Source: Thalassobacterium sedimentorum (lineage in GTDB: Bacteria > Verrucomicrobiota > Verrucomicrobiia > Opitutales > Coraliomargaritaceae). From it: a DNA stretch of 64,000 bases. Every line of letters begins with the position of its first letter. The first letter of the stretch is position 1. The position numbers and the translations under genes were made by a program. Positions 1 to 9,650 of this stretch are shown here, piece after piece. The notes below the pieces were generated by a model. That model did not search any database and was not told the DNA's origin. It saw only the letters and a list, made by a program, of their open reading frames with translations. The stretch is taken from assembly GCF_031127905.1 (NCBI RefSeq), contig NZ_JARXIC010000012.1, positions 1-64,000 of the forward strand, in the 5' to 3' direction.

Positions 1-17
1 ATAAGCTTGGCCTTAGC

Positions 18-125
18 GTAGCCTCGAAACTTTGTTTCGGGGAGCGATTGACATCGCCCCGGTTCCGAGAACCGAGGTTACAAAAGATATATCTATTAGG
101 ACCAAACTTTTTTGAATTAGTATAA
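18..125 (+). repeat. Dispersed intergenic repeat, copy A
   Basis: First of three related non-coding elements in the window; the others are at 15937-16050 and 27301-27390. Shared blocks in order are a GTAGC-YTCGAAACT hairpin-like start, a CGGGG-GGATTG segment, the arm pair GGTTC-CGA-GAACC, and a tail reading roughly TATCT-ATT followed by AAACTTTTTTGAATT. In this copy the hairpins are CGAAAC/GTTTCG (near 25-39) and GGTTC/GAACC (near 60-72). It ends directly in front of the gene at 127. Function unknown: it could be a REP- or MITE-like element or a structured leader. Confidence 0.7.
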
Positions 126-126
126 T
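121..126 (+). promoter_or_regulatory. TATAAT hexamer abutting a start codon
   Basis: A perfect TATAAT lies directly against the ATG at 127. No good -35 hexamer is visible at the usual distance, and if this were a working -10 box transcription would begin inside the reading frame. It may be a chance match in AT-rich repeat DNA. Confidence 0.2.
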
Positions 127-882
127 ATGAAAAATTTAAAATCAAAAACTAGATCAAGTGCAATGGGCTTGGTGATTGGGGCCTTGTTGACGAGTAGCAC
201 TATGGCCACTGCCGCGAGTCGATTAAGTGAATCCTTTTCAGCAGTGGGAACAGTTCCGGATGACTGGAAAGTGGTTCAACGGCTAGGACTCGAAGTTCCC
301 GCTATTGTTGAAGTTGGGCCGATGAAGCCAGATGGAACGGGTACGGCCTTGATGATTTCCAGACCAGGTGCTGTCGCTTCCAATGCCGCAGTATTCTTTG
401 AAGGCTCTGTGGGGAATATTAGAGATGGGAAATTGGATGATTTGTATGCCTCTGTTTTGATCCGATTTACAGAAGCACGCAGCGGCAGTAATTCGAGAGG
501 GATCGTTTTGCGGGCGGATACTGAGAGCTATGGGAATTTCGGAGGGTATTACATTGCAGTGATTCCGAGAAATAATGAGCGTGGCATTGGGATTTTCAAA
601 AACCCTTTGGATCATGTGGATAACGGAGAAATGCTGGCCTTTACTGCTTTAAAGGAAAATCTTAGTCCTTACGTCGATTATAGTCTCAGAGTCAAAGCGG
701 TTGGACAGGTGATTGAAGCTTCTATTTCTGAGGAGAGCGGGATTTCTGAGATCATTGCATCAGTCAGAATAGATGAAGCAACTAAGACAAAAGCAGGATT
801 ATTCGGGCTACGCGCAGGCCATACTAACTCTGGGCCAGTGACGACTTACTTCCATCAACTTCATTTTTCACAAATCAAGTAG
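127..882 (+). CDS. Secreted hypothetical protein, jelly-roll-like
   Basis: A 251-residue protein with a clear signal peptide: basic start, hydrophobic segment at about 13-29, and an Ala-rich cleavage region ending near ATAA at 27-30. The mature part is rich in short beta strands and Gly/Ser, with phrases such as GSVGNIRDGKLDDLYASVLI and GLRAGHT typical of concanavalin/LamG-like sheets that bind carbohydrate or sit beside glycan-degrading enzymes. That fold assignment is inference from composition; no catalytic motif is visible. It is followed by an SGNH hydrolase and other secreted carbohydrate proteins, so a role in extracellular glycan handling is plausible. Confidence 0.6.
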   Translation: MKNLKSKTRSSAMGLVIGALLTSSTMATAASRLSESFSAVGTVPDDWKVVQRLGLEVPAIVEVGPMKPDGTGTALMISRPGAVASNAAVFFEGSVGNIRDGKLDDLYASVLIRFTEARSGSNSRGIVLRADTESYGNFGGYYIAVIPRNNERGIGIFKNPLDHVDNGEMLAFTALKENLSPYVDYSLRVKAVGQVIEASISEESGISEIIASVRIDEATKTKAGLFGLRAGHTNSGPVTTYFHQLHFSQIK

Positions 883-1061
883 TTTATTTTTATGAGTGGC
901 TCGATTGTTTCGTCAATTGAAGCGGATCGCATGATTAGTCGTCTTGTTATTCTTATGATACAACAACTCAGAATCCTTTTTCAAAAGTGATTTTACCCGA
1001 CCCTATAGTGGCGTCTCCCTAATGGGATCTTTTAGACTTTTCAAATCGACAAATCTAATTA

Positions 1062-1775
1062 ATGAAAAAAAAGTTTACTCATAAGAATGTATTTTGGATC
1101 GGAGATAGTATCTTCGTGCATTATCGTCCCTATCTTGTACAGTATTTGCAGGGGGTCACTGAGATCGAAAACCGAAATGGCTATCGTCAAGCCCTTGTGG
1201 ACTTAGACCATCCGAGAGGAACGAACTGCGGAGACTCGTCGATGGTATTATCTTTTCTAAAAGTGGTATTGGCGTCGCCTGATTTTTCTACTGATTTAAT
1301 TGTTATTAATAGTGGCTTGCACGATATAAAAACTGATCCTGAGAGTGGCAAAAAGCAGATTGCTATCACTGACTACATTCAGAATTTACGAGGGATTGTT
1401 GAGTTGATGCGTGAGTATGGGTATCGGTTGGTATGGGTTTCGACGACTCCAGTGGACGACCAGCGTCATCAGACTTTTTGCCCCGAAGTGCACCGTCATC
1501 AAAGTGATGTGCTAGCCTATAATGCTGCCGCTTATGAGATTATGCGGCATGCAAATATCCCAGTCGTTGACCTACATGGTTTTACTGCATCTATCGGAGA
1601 GGATCTTTATATTGATCATGTGCATTATAATGAAAAAGCGCGCAGCTTGCAGGCATCCTATCTCAGTGGGCATATTGAGCGACTTTTGCTACAGGGCGAA
1701 GACTTAGAAGATGGCTTAGAACAATGCACTAGCCGTCGGCGTATCGTTTTACTTGAAGATTCTACGGGTGGCTAA
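1062..1775 (+). CDS. SGNH/GDSL-family hydrolase
   Basis: A 237-residue protein with the SGNH layout. Block I is FWIGDS with the nucleophile Ser16, block III is NSGLHD at 83-88 (the family usually has GxND here), and block V is DHVHYN at 185-190 with the Asp185/His188 pair. The family hydrolyses esters, often acetyl groups on polysaccharides or lipid thioesters. No signal peptide is visible, since the N-terminus MKKKFTHKNV runs straight into block I, so it is predicted to be cytosolic. The Asn of block III is replaced by His, as in some divergent members. Substrate unknown. A fragment of a different SGNH gene lies immediately downstream. Confidence 0.75.
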   Translation: MKKKFTHKNVFWIGDSIFVHYRPYLVQYLQGVTEIENRNGYRQALVDLDHPRGTNCGDSSMVLSFLKVVLASPDFSTDLIVINSGLHDIKTDPESGKKQIAITDYIQNLRGIVELMREYGYRLVWVSTTPVDDQRHQTFCPEVHRHQSDVLAYNAAAYEIMRHANIPVVDLHGFTASIGEDLYIDHVHYNEKARSLQASYLSGHIERLLLQGEDLEDGLEQCTSRRRIVLLEDSTGG

Positions 1776-2042
1776 ACTACGTGCGGGCAGTGGCATCTAA
1801 GGGGGTGGGCAAGCCTTGGGGCATTATTCTCTGATTGGGAAATGCTCAATCTGACAGTGTCGGGGGCGAGCAGTAAATCCTACCTTTTGCGTGAAGAATA
1901 TGTCCGAGCATCGTATCAAGTCGCAGATTTTTGGCTCATCCTATTGGGGCATAATGATATGAAGGAGTATGATCCGGCCAGGTTTGCGGCTCCTCAGGGG
2001 GGCCTATCTAGCAAATCTACTTACAATGATCCAGCAGGCTAA
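1776..2042 (+). pseudogene. SGNH esterase fragment (rhamnogalacturonan acetylesterase-like)
   Basis: Open frame that matches only the middle of an acetylesterase-type SGNH hydrolase: RGWASLGALF, then SGASSKSYL (block II), then WLILLGHNDMK (block III, here with the canonical GHND) and DPARFAAPQGG. The N-terminal GDS block and the C-terminal DxxH block are both missing. The frame can be read back to about 1776 without a start codon of its own and stops at 2042, right against another gene remnant on the opposite strand. Best read as a truncated relic left by deletion. Confidence 0.7.
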
Positions 2043-2434
2043 AGTGAGTGGGGCGCCACCGCCTTCGCCGCTTTAAGTTGCCCGCCAGCCACCAGAGCTG
2101 TTGTAATGTTCGGTACAATACCAATCAGTGATAATCCAGTGATACGTTGGATTTTACCTAGTTCGCTTCTTTGGATGAGTTCACGCAGCTTTCGGTACGA
2201 AGGGATTGTGCGTTGGCAAAACATCGCACTATAGTCGTAGTGTGGTGTGGCAATCAGCACCGCGTCGACTTTTCCAGATTTGATTAGTTCGATAGCTGAG
2301 CTGAATTTAATTGCATGCTCATATTTACCTTGTTGCCGGTCAGGATCGCGATCAGCAACAGCCGTGAGTTCGCTAAAGGTTCAGTGAATTCGAATGGATG
2401 AGCCTACGTTCAGGGTCTTTTCCATTTTGATCAT
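2042..2434 (-). pseudogene. Decayed Gfo/Idh/MocA oxidoreductase
   Basis: Reading from an ATG at 2434 preceded by AAAAGGA, the frame gives MIKMEKTLNVG, then a TGA stop at codon 18. The same frame then continues SELTAVADRDPDRQ and VDAVLIATPHYDYS, which is the NAD-binding half of the family. An internal deletion joins this to CQRTIPSYRKLRELIQRSEL and GKIQRIT. Near 2137 one base appears to be lost. In the shifted frame the family sequence resumes as TDWYCTEHYNSSGGWRAT, hits TAA, and continues SGEGGGAPL. So there are two stops, one frameshift and at least one internal deletion: a clear pseudogene of a sugar dehydrogenase-like protein. Confidence 0.85.
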
Positions 2435-2568
2435 TGTGTCCTTTTTCTGTAGACTTTAAAAATTTGCTCGTCCCAGGATAGTTGTCAGCGTTGGTTGTTG
2501 GACATGATGTGTAACCGATATATCATTTTGAATCTATAGTTAGATTTAACTGTCTGGGCGACTTGTCA

Positions 2569-3597
2569 CTAGTGCCGATGTAACATTGTCTTTCCTGGGT
2601 TCCATTTGCCTTCTAGCATGTGAACGCGTCGCTCTTGGGGAATACCACGTTCGTTTTTCCGGATATGAGCAACCAGGGTGTCGACAGCAAAGGCTCCAAT
2701 TTGGTGGTAGCGCTCATCCACCCCTGAGTAATCATGATCTTTTGGCCAGCGGGGGGTCAGGGCAATGGAAACTAGAGCAATATCTTCTGGGATTCTTAGT
2801 CCGAAATCAATACAGACATTCAGGATTTGAGGATTGTGATATAAAATGGCATCAGGACGCCACTTATCAAGCCATGGTGTGATTGCATTGGGAATTGCTT
2901 CAGGGAGATTCGGGTAGTAAATTATAGGGATATTCGCAACGTCTGGGTGACTGTATACTTGGTAGAGGTAGGAGCTGATTCGTCGGCCTTCGATACGTAT
3001 CTCGGTGTCATTGGGAGTAGCCATTGCGATGCGTCGGTAGCCAGCTTGGTACAACTTTTCAAAGCAGATCATTACATTGCGATGATGGTCAGTAATCACG
3101 CGATCTACGATGGGGGATTGTAATGTGTAGCCAATTGATACTGCACAAAAATTTGTTAGATCTATGTTTAATTGTGTATGTGCTTTACGTCGAGGAGCGA
3201 AAATCATTCCACTGACGCTGCGATTATATAAAATTTTCATCACCCGCTCGGGTGTCATTCCTACTGCGTTTGGACTGAATGTTTCCATTCGGTATCCGTA
3301 GTTTCTGGCTTGTTCCAATGCGCCTTCGTGCCAACTGTTGGAACGTTCTGCCTGTTGGCCGGTGATCCACGCAATTGTTTGCCCTTTTTGAATCGGTTGC
3401 TTGGTGCGACGGTATGCATTCAGACTACTGAGTGCAGGGTCGGGTTGGTATCCTAATTTTACGGCCGCATCCATCACAGATTGTTTTGTCTTCTCAGAGA
3501 CTAAGGGGCTATTACTTAATGCTCTAGATACGGTAACTTGACTCATGTTTAGTAATCGAGCCAGGTCTCTCTGCGTAATACGTTTTGGGGGTTCCAT
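2569..3597 (-). CDS. LacI-family transcriptional regulator
   Basis: A 342-residue repressor of the LacI/PurR type. The N-terminal helix-turn-helix and hinge (residues about 6-55) carry ITQRDLARLLNMSQVTVSRALS and VSEKTKQSVMDAAVKLGYQPDP. The rest is the periplasmic-binding-protein-like effector domain, with ISSYLYQVY, PDAILYHNP and DIALVSIALTPRW. The family binds palindromic operators as a dimer and responds to a sugar. It is divergent from the secreted protein at 3700, and a 20-bp perfect inverted repeat sits between them at 3637-3656, so it probably controls that gene group and itself. Effector unknown. Confidence 0.9.
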   Translation of the reverse strand: MEPPKRITQRDLARLLNMSQVTVSRALSNSPLVSEKTKQSVMDAAVKLGYQPDPALSSLNAYRRTKQPIQKGQTIAWITGQQAERSNSWHEGALEQARNYGYRMETFSPNAVGMTPERVMKILYNRSVSGMIFAPRRKAHTQLNIDLTNFCAVSIGYTLQSPIVDRVITDHHRNVMICFEKLYQAGYRRIAMATPNDTEIRIEGRRISSYLYQVYSHPDVANIPIIYYPNLPEAIPNAITPWLDKWRPDAILYHNPQILNVCIDFGLRIPEDIALVSIALTPRWPKDHDYSGVDERYHQIGAFAVDTLVAHIRKNERGIPQERRVHMLEGKWNPGKTMLHRH

Positions 3598-3636
3598 GAT
3601 GGTAGATGTAACTCTCTTTGTCTAAAAAAAACAAGC

Positions 3637-3656
3637 CAATGAATCAGTATTCATTG
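3637..3656. promoter_or_regulatory. Candidate LacI-family operator
   Basis: Perfect inverted repeat CAATGAAT-CAGT-ATTCATTG (8-bp arms, 4-bp centre) in the 102-bp divergent spacer between the LacI-type repressor and the gene at 3700. Size, symmetry and position suit a LacI-type operator. The assignment is inference from position. Confidence 0.55.
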
Positions 3657-3699
3657 TGGTTGTGTTGAAACATCTGTGTCGGCGCGTAGGTGTTGAGTT

Positions 3700-4563
3700 A
3701 TGAATATAAAAAAATCACATCGTCTACTTCGTCTACTTCGTCTTCTACCTCTCATTGCAGCAGGTTTAGTGGCTGGCATTCATGTCGGGAGTGCGCAAAC
3801 GCTTGCTGCTGATGATTGGTATTCATTTAATACTGGAACGAGCATCGATAATGGTGCGACCAATACGGCGACTCTCAATTACGGTGGCACTGATACTGGG
3901 GCTCAAACGTATTTCTGGTCGCATTTTGCGGATCCAAGTTCTCCAGTGACTTTGTCGGATGGGGATACGCTGAGTTACTCAGCCGGTATCACATTTGATT
4001 ACGCCACTGTAACTAGTTCGAGGACAGTTGTTGATTTTCGGTTTGGAATATATGATAGCGGTTCGCAGTTAACCACCGCCATAGTCAGTGACAGACTTGC
4101 TACCTCCCCCGATCAAACATCTTATCGAGAAGATTGGACTGGGATTTTCTTTGCTTCGGGTAATTCAAACATATACCGCAGGGAGGCTGGGAGTTCAACT
4201 CCGTTTTCTACCTCGTCGACGACGACTGGTACAGTGACTAATGCGCCTGCCGATCAGAGTTTTGGTGATAATGTTGCAGTCGCACTGAATTTGTTTTTAG
4301 AGCGCTCTGGAGATGATCTTCTGGTCTCAGGGAATTTTGGTAGTAGTACGATTGTAGCGAGCTATGAGGATTATTTCGCGTCTGGTTATCCGGCGACCTT
4401 TGATACTATTGGTTTCTATATGGCGAGCGCGGGTGCTAGCGCGAACCTGAATAGTATGACTGTGTCGAATGCGTCTGTTGTGATTCCTGAAGTCTCAAAT
4501 TCAGCTGCTCTACTTGGGCTGTCTACGCTTGCTTTTCTCTGCGTGACGAAGCGTCGCCGATAA
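3700..4563 (+). CDS. Secreted protein with PEP-CTERM-like tail
   Basis: A 287-residue exported protein. The signal peptide starts MNIKKSHRLLRLLRLLPLI and ends around GSAQTLA near residue 36. The C-terminus has VIPEVSNSAALLG, a hydrophobic stretch and CVTKRRR, which matches the PEP-CTERM sorting layout (PEP-like motif, membrane segment, Arg-rich end), though the motif reads PEV rather than PEP. The body is Thr/Ser/Gly/Asp rich and beta-type. Such proteins are thought to be processed by exosortase and delivered to the surface or matrix. A 9-bp tandem repeat (CGTCTACTT twice plus a variant, 3721-3747) encodes the RLL-RLL-RLL run of the signal peptide. Confidence 0.7.
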   Translation: MNIKKSHRLLRLLRLLPLIAAGLVAGIHVGSAQTLAADDWYSFNTGTSIDNGATNTATLNYGGTDTGAQTYFWSHFADPSSPVTLSDGDTLSYSAGITFDYATVTSSRTVVDFRFGIYDSGSQLTTAIVSDRLATSPDQTSYREDWTGIFFASGNSNIYRREAGSSTPFSTSSTTTGTVTNAPADQSFGDNVAVALNLFLERSGDDLLVSGNFGSSTIVASYEDYFASGYPATFDTIGFYMASAGASANLNSMTVSNASVVIPEVSNSAALLGLSTLAFLCVTKRRR

Positions 4564-4601
4564 GTATCTATTTTGGAGATCTGATTTGATCTAAGATTAA
4601 A

Positions 4602-5288
4602 ATGCATATGGATCATATTAGAAAACTAGGCTTTACCCTGATTGAGCTGTTATCCGTGATTGCAGTGGTAGGAGTCCTGATGGGGATTTTGGTGATTGGT
4701 GTCGGTAAAGTTAGGGATAAGGCGAATCAAGTTAAGTGCGTTGCGAATATTCGTGAATTGGGGAAGGGGATCATGCTCTTTGCTAACGAACACTACAATC
4801 GTCTCCCTCCTAGTGAAGAGGGTGTGAGTTCAGGGTCTTACCCTGGTCCTACATTTGGGACAGAAGTGATTGCGTTTCGTTCGACCTGGGCAGATTATAT
4901 CGCAACTGTTTATTTAGACGAAGCGTATGACGTATTGATCTGTCCTGCGCGGCCTGAGGAGTGGACTGCTCAGAGTCGTGGTAAATACTCTGATTATGGC
5001 TTTAACCAGCGGCTATCGCCTGTAGAGGGAGAATACCGCAAGGGGGTTCCACTAGTGACGATTCCTGATCCGTCCAATACCGTGCTGTTGGCAGATTCGA
5101 AACACGCAACTCTGAATGCTGGAATGTTTCGATTGCTATCCTATACGGATGTGGATCCGAGGCATGCTGGATCGACTGCAAATGTTCTGTTTGTTGATCA
5201 GCATGTTGAATCGATTGAATTAAACCTAGCATCACCGCCTGCAGATGACGAACCGCTAGGTCGTGGACAGTTTGTCCCGAATTTTTAA
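4602..5288 (+). CDS. Prepilin-like secreted protein with H-x-G C-terminal motif
   Basis: A 228-residue protein with a type IV prepilin/pseudopilin N-terminus: short basic leader, then LGFTLIELLSVIAVVGVLMG at about residues 9-28. Cleavage is expected after Gly10 and N-methylation on Phe11. The globular part ends with DVDPRHAGSTANVLFVDQHV, the His-rich C-terminal motif of the large prepilin-like families (DUF1559-type and relatives) expanded in Planctomycetes and Verrucomicrobiota. These are assumed to be secreted through type II-like machinery. It lies between secreted proteins and is separated from the next gene by 14 bp, suggesting co-transcription. Confidence 0.8.
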   Translation: MHMDHIRKLGFTLIELLSVIAVVGVLMGILVIGVGKVRDKANQVKCVANIRELGKGIMLFANEHYNRLPPSEEGVSSGSYPGPTFGTEVIAFRSTWADYIATVYLDEAYDVLICPARPEEWTAQSRGKYSDYGFNQRLSPVEGEYRKGVPLVTIPDPSNTVLLADSKHATLNAGMFRLLSYTDVDPRHAGSTANVLFVDQHVESIELNLASPPADDEPLGRGQFVPNF

Positions 5289-5302
5289 ATAGAAAAGAAT
5301 TT

Positions 5303-6193
5303 ATGAAATTAGTTAAGACGATGTTTAATGCCGTAATTATTGGTGCGCTGTTTGCCAGTGCTGCTGGAGTGGCTGCAATGCGTGCCCCAGAGTTGAGTGA
5401 TTCTTCATTACGGCTTGAGGTGGGCGACTATTCGCTGGAAATCTTGAAAGAAGCTGCGTGGACAATCAATGAGCTAACATTTCAAGGGGAAGACATTTTG
5501 ATGAACACTGGTGCGCATCAAACGGTGTTGAAAATGAAGAAGAAGGAAGGGGTGCCTGCTAAATACGAATTTATTGGAACCAAACACGGTGGGGAAGTGA
5601 TTGAGTCGTTAAGTCTAGAAGTCGATGGAGTTGGCTATCCATTTCGGCAACCACTTGAGGCTCCGTCCGGTGAAGTTTATAAGTTTACCAAAGTCTCTCG
5701 TTATGGTCCATTCCGAGGGACTTGGAGTGTGACTTTGTCGGAAGAAGGACTTCTAGAGGAGGCCGATTTTGAGGAAATTGCTGATTCCTCTGAAGTTAAT
5801 TATGCTTACGTGTATATGCACTGTTGGAATCCACAAATGCGATCATGGTCGGCCATTCTTAAAAATGGAGCATTGGACGAAGGGACTTTCAGCGGTAAGT
5901 CGGTTGAAAAAGGAATTAGAAATGATATCACTGGGATTGCATTGTATTCAGAGAAGACTGGGGTCGGTGGCGTGCTGGCCTACTCACAGGTGTTTCCAGG
6001 AGTTTCAAACAATAAGAGTTTTCTTAAATACCGGCCTGGTAAGTATAATAAATTGTATTTGATGGTAAACCGAAAGCGTCTCGTTTCGGAGAGTTATTCC
6101 TGTAAAGTTAAAGGTTTCATAGTGGCTCCGGGCGATGAATGGAAGTCTGAGGCAATGAATTTGATCGCTCGTTCATATCCCGCAGTGGAATAG
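5303..6193 (+). CDS. Secreted hypothetical protein
   Basis: A 296-residue protein with a signal peptide (hydrophobic segment about 9-25, Ala-rich end SAAGVAAM). The remainder is predicted beta-rich and recalls the beta-sandwich domains found beside glycan-active enzymes, but no family motif is recognised. Landmarks are EDILMNTGAHQTVLKM, VYMHCWNPQM and VAPGDEW. It follows the prepilin-like gene by 14 bp and precedes a large GH42-like enzyme, so it probably belongs to the same carbohydrate-related transcription unit. Function not assigned. Confidence 0.55.
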   Translation: MKLVKTMFNAVIIGALFASAAGVAAMRAPELSDSSLRLEVGDYSLEILKEAAWTINELTFQGEDILMNTGAHQTVLKMKKKEGVPAKYEFIGTKHGGEVIESLSLEVDGVGYPFRQPLEAPSGEVYKFTKVSRYGPFRGTWSVTLSEEGLLEEADFEEIADSSEVNYAYVYMHCWNPQMRSWSAILKNGALDEGTFSGKSVEKGIRNDITGIALYSEKTGVGGVLAYSQVFPGVSNNKSFLKYRPGKYNKLYLMVNRKRLVSESYSCKVKGFIVAPGDEWKSEAMNLIARSYPAVE

Positions 6194-6321
6194 CTTTTAC
6201 CCTTTTAGGTAATATTCTGCGTTAGGTTAATGCGTCCGATTCAACGGATGCTCTGGCGTTAGCTATATTTGTTTATGTGTTTTGATTTATAATTTTCAGT
6301 TTTATTCCAGGTAATTTCATC

Positions 6322-9300
6322 ATGTTTTCCCGCTTTTCTATTTTCTTATTTCCTTTTTTGGCTCTAATATCCTTCGGTGCGTCTGTTGAGCCTGCGACCT
6401 TCTGTAGAGACATCGCAGAGAAGCAGTCTGCTTCGCCTGAGGAGCTGGCACGCCTGCTTAAGCTATTGGATTCAGAAGATTTGGAAGTGGTAGGTCTGAG
6501 TGCGTATGCGCTTCGACAAGTGGGTGACACTTCACCGATGACGCTAAGAGTTTTAGAGGAACAGCTAGGCTATCCAAATACCGAGTCGACACGATCTGTG
6601 GCTGCCATTACGTTGCTCTCATTAGGAGAACCAGGGAAAGAAGTCTTATTGCGTAGAGCAAAAACTGCGGTTTCTCTGCGAGAGCGCATCTCGGCAATCA
6701 GTGCTTTACGAGCTCAATTAGATGGACTGAAAGATCCTGAGCTTCGAGCATTGATGGAGGATATATTTCCACAAATAGAGAAAGTTTACAATCCTGATCC
6801 AGCAGTCCCCGCAGAGGACGACCCCATTCAAAATGGGACTTTCGAGAGTTCCGATTGGACTTCAGATTGGACTTTTTTAACTGCTGACGGAGGCGTGGGG
6901 ACGGTTACCTTTGACGAGACTCAGAGTCGTGGTGCTGGGGGGAGCTTGAGAATTGAAAAGACCTCATCCGAGGGGGAAGTCACACTACGTTCAGTTAAGC
7001 CTTTATTGGTGAAGGCTGGGCAGGAACCCGTGGTTCGTATGTATTATCACTCAGATGATGCACCTTTCGACTCAACACTTCAGATTTTTTTTGAGAGAGC
7101 CGATGGTAGTTTGACGGTGGGTGAAATCGCTCGTGGATGGGTTGTTTTAGGTAACACACTCCTGCGGAATCGGCCCGAAGGAGTGTGGGACAAACGCTTT
7201 ATTCAGGCCGATAAGACCAAGTCTGATAAAGAGTATTATATTCGAATTGTATTAAAGGGTAACCCGGCAACGGTTTGGATCGATGACGTGAGTGCACCAG
7301 CACCCGATTTTAAATATATCCAACCAGTCCCTACGGAAACCCTCCCCGAGGAAAGGTGGAAGCCAGAGCCTGAAGAGCCGTCACTGGCGGAAGTTAAGAA
7401 GGAGGGGGACCGATCACGCTTAGTGGTTAATGGAGAGGTGGTGCCCCCTGTATTTTACACCATTCTCAGAAGCCACTTTGGCGATTATGCGGGCATGGAG
7501 CAGATTGCTGGGGTAAAAACTCTGATTTCATCTGTTCAGATGAACGATATTGTGGATGAGCGCTATCCACCTGCGTATCCTGTCTGGAGTGGTGAAGGAA
7601 GGTATGATTTTCGGACGCCTTTACATTGGTTGGAGCAAGCATCGCTTAAGGCTCAAGATAGCCAATTTGTGTTGAACCTCCATGTCTGTTGGCCGAGAGA
7701 TTGGGTCGAGACACATCCGGAGGATGCATGGCAAGATGCTGCAGGAAATTGGGGCTATGGTAATGGACTCCATTTTAAGGGCTTTTCAGAGTTCCTTCCG
7801 GAGGGAGGCGTCGATTTCTTGCGCAAGAGCGCGTTGAATGAATATCGCTGGTGGCCTTCTCCGTTTAGTGAAAAGGCACTCTTGGATGCGGAGAAAGTGA
7901 TTGACGCATTTGTTGCGGAACTAAAAGCGAAGCCCTATGCGAATCGAGTCGTCGGGGCTTTCATCACAGGGGGGCATGATTTTCAGTTTATGACTGCTAT
8001 GTGGCCGGACTACAGTGACGCGGCAGTGCAGGCATTTCGTGATTGGTTGACTCGCCGCTACGAGTCGGATGCGGGCTTACAGGCAGCTTGGAACGACGAT
8101 GAGGTCACTTTAGCAACCGCGGAGATCCCTCATGTGGATGATTTAGTGCAGCAGGTTAAGAAGAAAGAGAATATCTTTTTGAGCCCGACGACGGAGCAAC
8201 GCTTTGTCGATCACCAGCAGTTCCAGTCTGAGCAAGGTTTAGTCATCCGTGAACGTTTAGCGCGTGCTTTCAAAAAAGCCTGGGATCGTCCCGCCTTTGC
8301 GATGACTTGGCAGATGGGGGGCGGACGTGGCCAAGGCGCAGAAACAGTCTTGTTGCCCTCTAAGGATTTGGATATTCTGGTGCCTCAGCCCTATTATGAG
8401 CTTCGCCTCCCTGGCAATGTCGGAGGTGTTCGTACTTCACTCGCTTCGATTAGTCAGCACGGTAAGATTGCGGTGAAAGAGTTGGATTTACGCACATGGC
8501 TACGAACCAGTGGAGCAGAGATTCAAGGGCACCGTTTGGGAGCTGCCATGAACCCGCAATGGTTTAAGGCTACGTTCCGGCGCGAAGCGGCCCAAATGAT
8601 TGCTGCGGGGCAAGGATTCTGGTTCTTAGATTTGGCGACTACGATGTATCGCGATCCGGAAATTCTTGAAGAAATTAATAATGGAGTGCGTGCCTACAAA
8701 GAGTTGGAAATTAATAACCCAACTCCGTACCGTCCAGAAGTCGCCTTTGTTTGGAATGATGAGTCTGCCTATTGGATGGGGGATTTCTTCAAGAGTGTGA
8801 GTAAGGGATTAGGCGGCACAAGTGTCAGCTCTTTGCAGACAGTTTCGCGTTACAATCCCGCTTATATGAAGCAGGCAGGTGTTCCTTTTGAGGATGTCTA
8901 CCTGTCTGACCTTCTAGCATATCCTGAGCAGTTTGATTACAAGGTGTTGATTTTTGCAGACGCCTTTCGAATCACGGACTCGCAAAAGAAGCGTGTGATG
9001 GACCTCCTACAAAATGGCAACCGTACCATCGTCTGGAATTATGCTTCGGGCTATGTCAGCGACCATGGTCTTTCAGATGATTCAGTCAGTGAGTTAACTG
9101 GTTTTACAATCGAATCCAATACGGTAACTACCTTTCCAAAAGTGAGGTTTGGCAAGGTTGAAGATCCATTCACACAGGGGCTATCTGGAGTTCCTGGTAT
9201 GGGGGAAACTTCCTTTCGAGTGATGAGTGGCGGGATTCCTAAGAGCAATATGCCCCGAGGCTTTCAGCGATTTATCGTTAAGGATCCCGAAGCGACTCCC

Positions 9301-9648
9301 TTGGCATTTTATGCTGATGGAGAAACTGCAATTGCGGTGAAGCGCTTTGAAGATTGGACCAGTGTTTACTTGGGCATGTTAGGCACTTTCGATGCTGGCA
9401 TGCTTGAGCGGATTGCAGCAGAGGCAGGGGTCAATGTCATAGCGCCAAGCGGCCAAGTCGCTGTCGAATTCAATGGTCGCTTCTTGTCTCTACACGGCAT
9501 CGTGAGCGGAGTTGTGCCACTTTCACTTCCATTTGAAAGCAATGTGTATGACTTTGATAGCAACGAGTTGATCGGTTCCGGCAAGACTATGGAAATTCCA
9601 TTGCAAGCGGGGGAAACTCGCTGGTTCAAAGTCGAGCCTCTCTACTAA
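6322..9648 (+). CDS. Large secreted GH42-like glycoside hydrolase
   Basis: A 1108-residue exported protein. A signal peptide (about 1-20) is followed by a helical HEAT-like segment (about 25-150), a jelly-roll CBM-like region starting NGTFESSDW (about 170-335), then a TIM-barrel. The barrel has [20 protein letters not shown], typical of GH42 beta-galactosidases and relatives. The C-terminal part, with [15 protein letters not shown] and [12 protein letters not shown], resembles the GH42 trimerisation domain. The usual acid/base Asn-Glu pair is not obvious: the equivalent strand reads [14 protein letters not shown] Glu in [10 protein letters not shown] could be the nucleophile. Probably acts on an extracellular or periplasmic polysaccharide; substrate unknown. 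Confidence 0.7.
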   Translation: MFSRFSIFLFPFLALISFGASVEPATFCRDIAEKQSASPEELARLLKLLDSEDLEVVGLSAYALRQVGDTSPMTLRVLEEQLGYPNTESTRSVAAITLLSLGEPGKEVLLRRAKTAVSLRERISAISALRAQLDGLKDPELRALMEDIFPQIEKVYNPDPAVPAEDDPIQNGTFESSDWTSDWTFLTADGGVGTVTFDETQSRGAGGSLRIEKTSSEGEVTLRSVKPLLVKAGQEPVVRMYYHSDDAPFDSTLQIFFERADGSLTVGEIARGWVVLGNTLLRNRPEGVWDKRFIQADKTKSDKEYYIRIVLKGNPATVWIDDVSAPAPDFKYIQPVPTETLPEERWKPEPEEPSLAEVKKEGDRSRLVVNGEVVPPVFYTILRSHFGDYAGMEQIAGVKTLISSVQMNDIVDERYPPAYPVWSGEGRYDFRTPLHWLEQASLKAQDSQFVLNLHVCWPRDWVETHPEDAWQDAAGNWGYGNGLHFKGFSEFLPEGGVDFLRKSALNEYRWWPSPFSEKALLDAEKVIDAFVAELKAKPYANRVVGAFITGGHDFQFMTAMWPDYSDAAVQAFRDWLTRRYESDAGLQAAWNDDEVTLATAEIPHVDDLVQQVKKKENIFLSPTTEQRFVDHQQFQSEQGLVIRERLARAFKKAWDRPAFAMTWQMGGGRGQGAETVLLPSKDLDILVPQPYYELRLPGNVGGVRTSLASISQHGKIAVKELDLRTWLRTSGAEIQGHRLGAAMNPQWFKATFRREAAQMIAAGQGFWFLDLATTMYRDPEILEEINNGVRAYKELEINNPTPYRPEVAFVWNDESAYWMGDFFKSVSKGLGGTSVSSLQTVSRYNPAYMKQAGVPFEDVYLSDLLAYPEQFDYKVLIFADAFRITDSQKKRVMDLLQNGNRTIVWNYASGYVSDHGLSDDSVSELTGFTIESNTVTTFPKVRFGKVEDPFTQGLSGVPGMGETSFRVMSGGIPKSNMPRGFQRFIVKDPEATPLAFYADGETAIAVKRFEDWTSVYLGMLGTFDAGMLERIAAEAGVNVIAPSGQVAVEFNGRFLSLHGIVSGVVPLSLPFESNVYDFDSNELIGSGKTMEIPLQAGETRWFKVEPLY

Positions 9649-9650
9649 TA

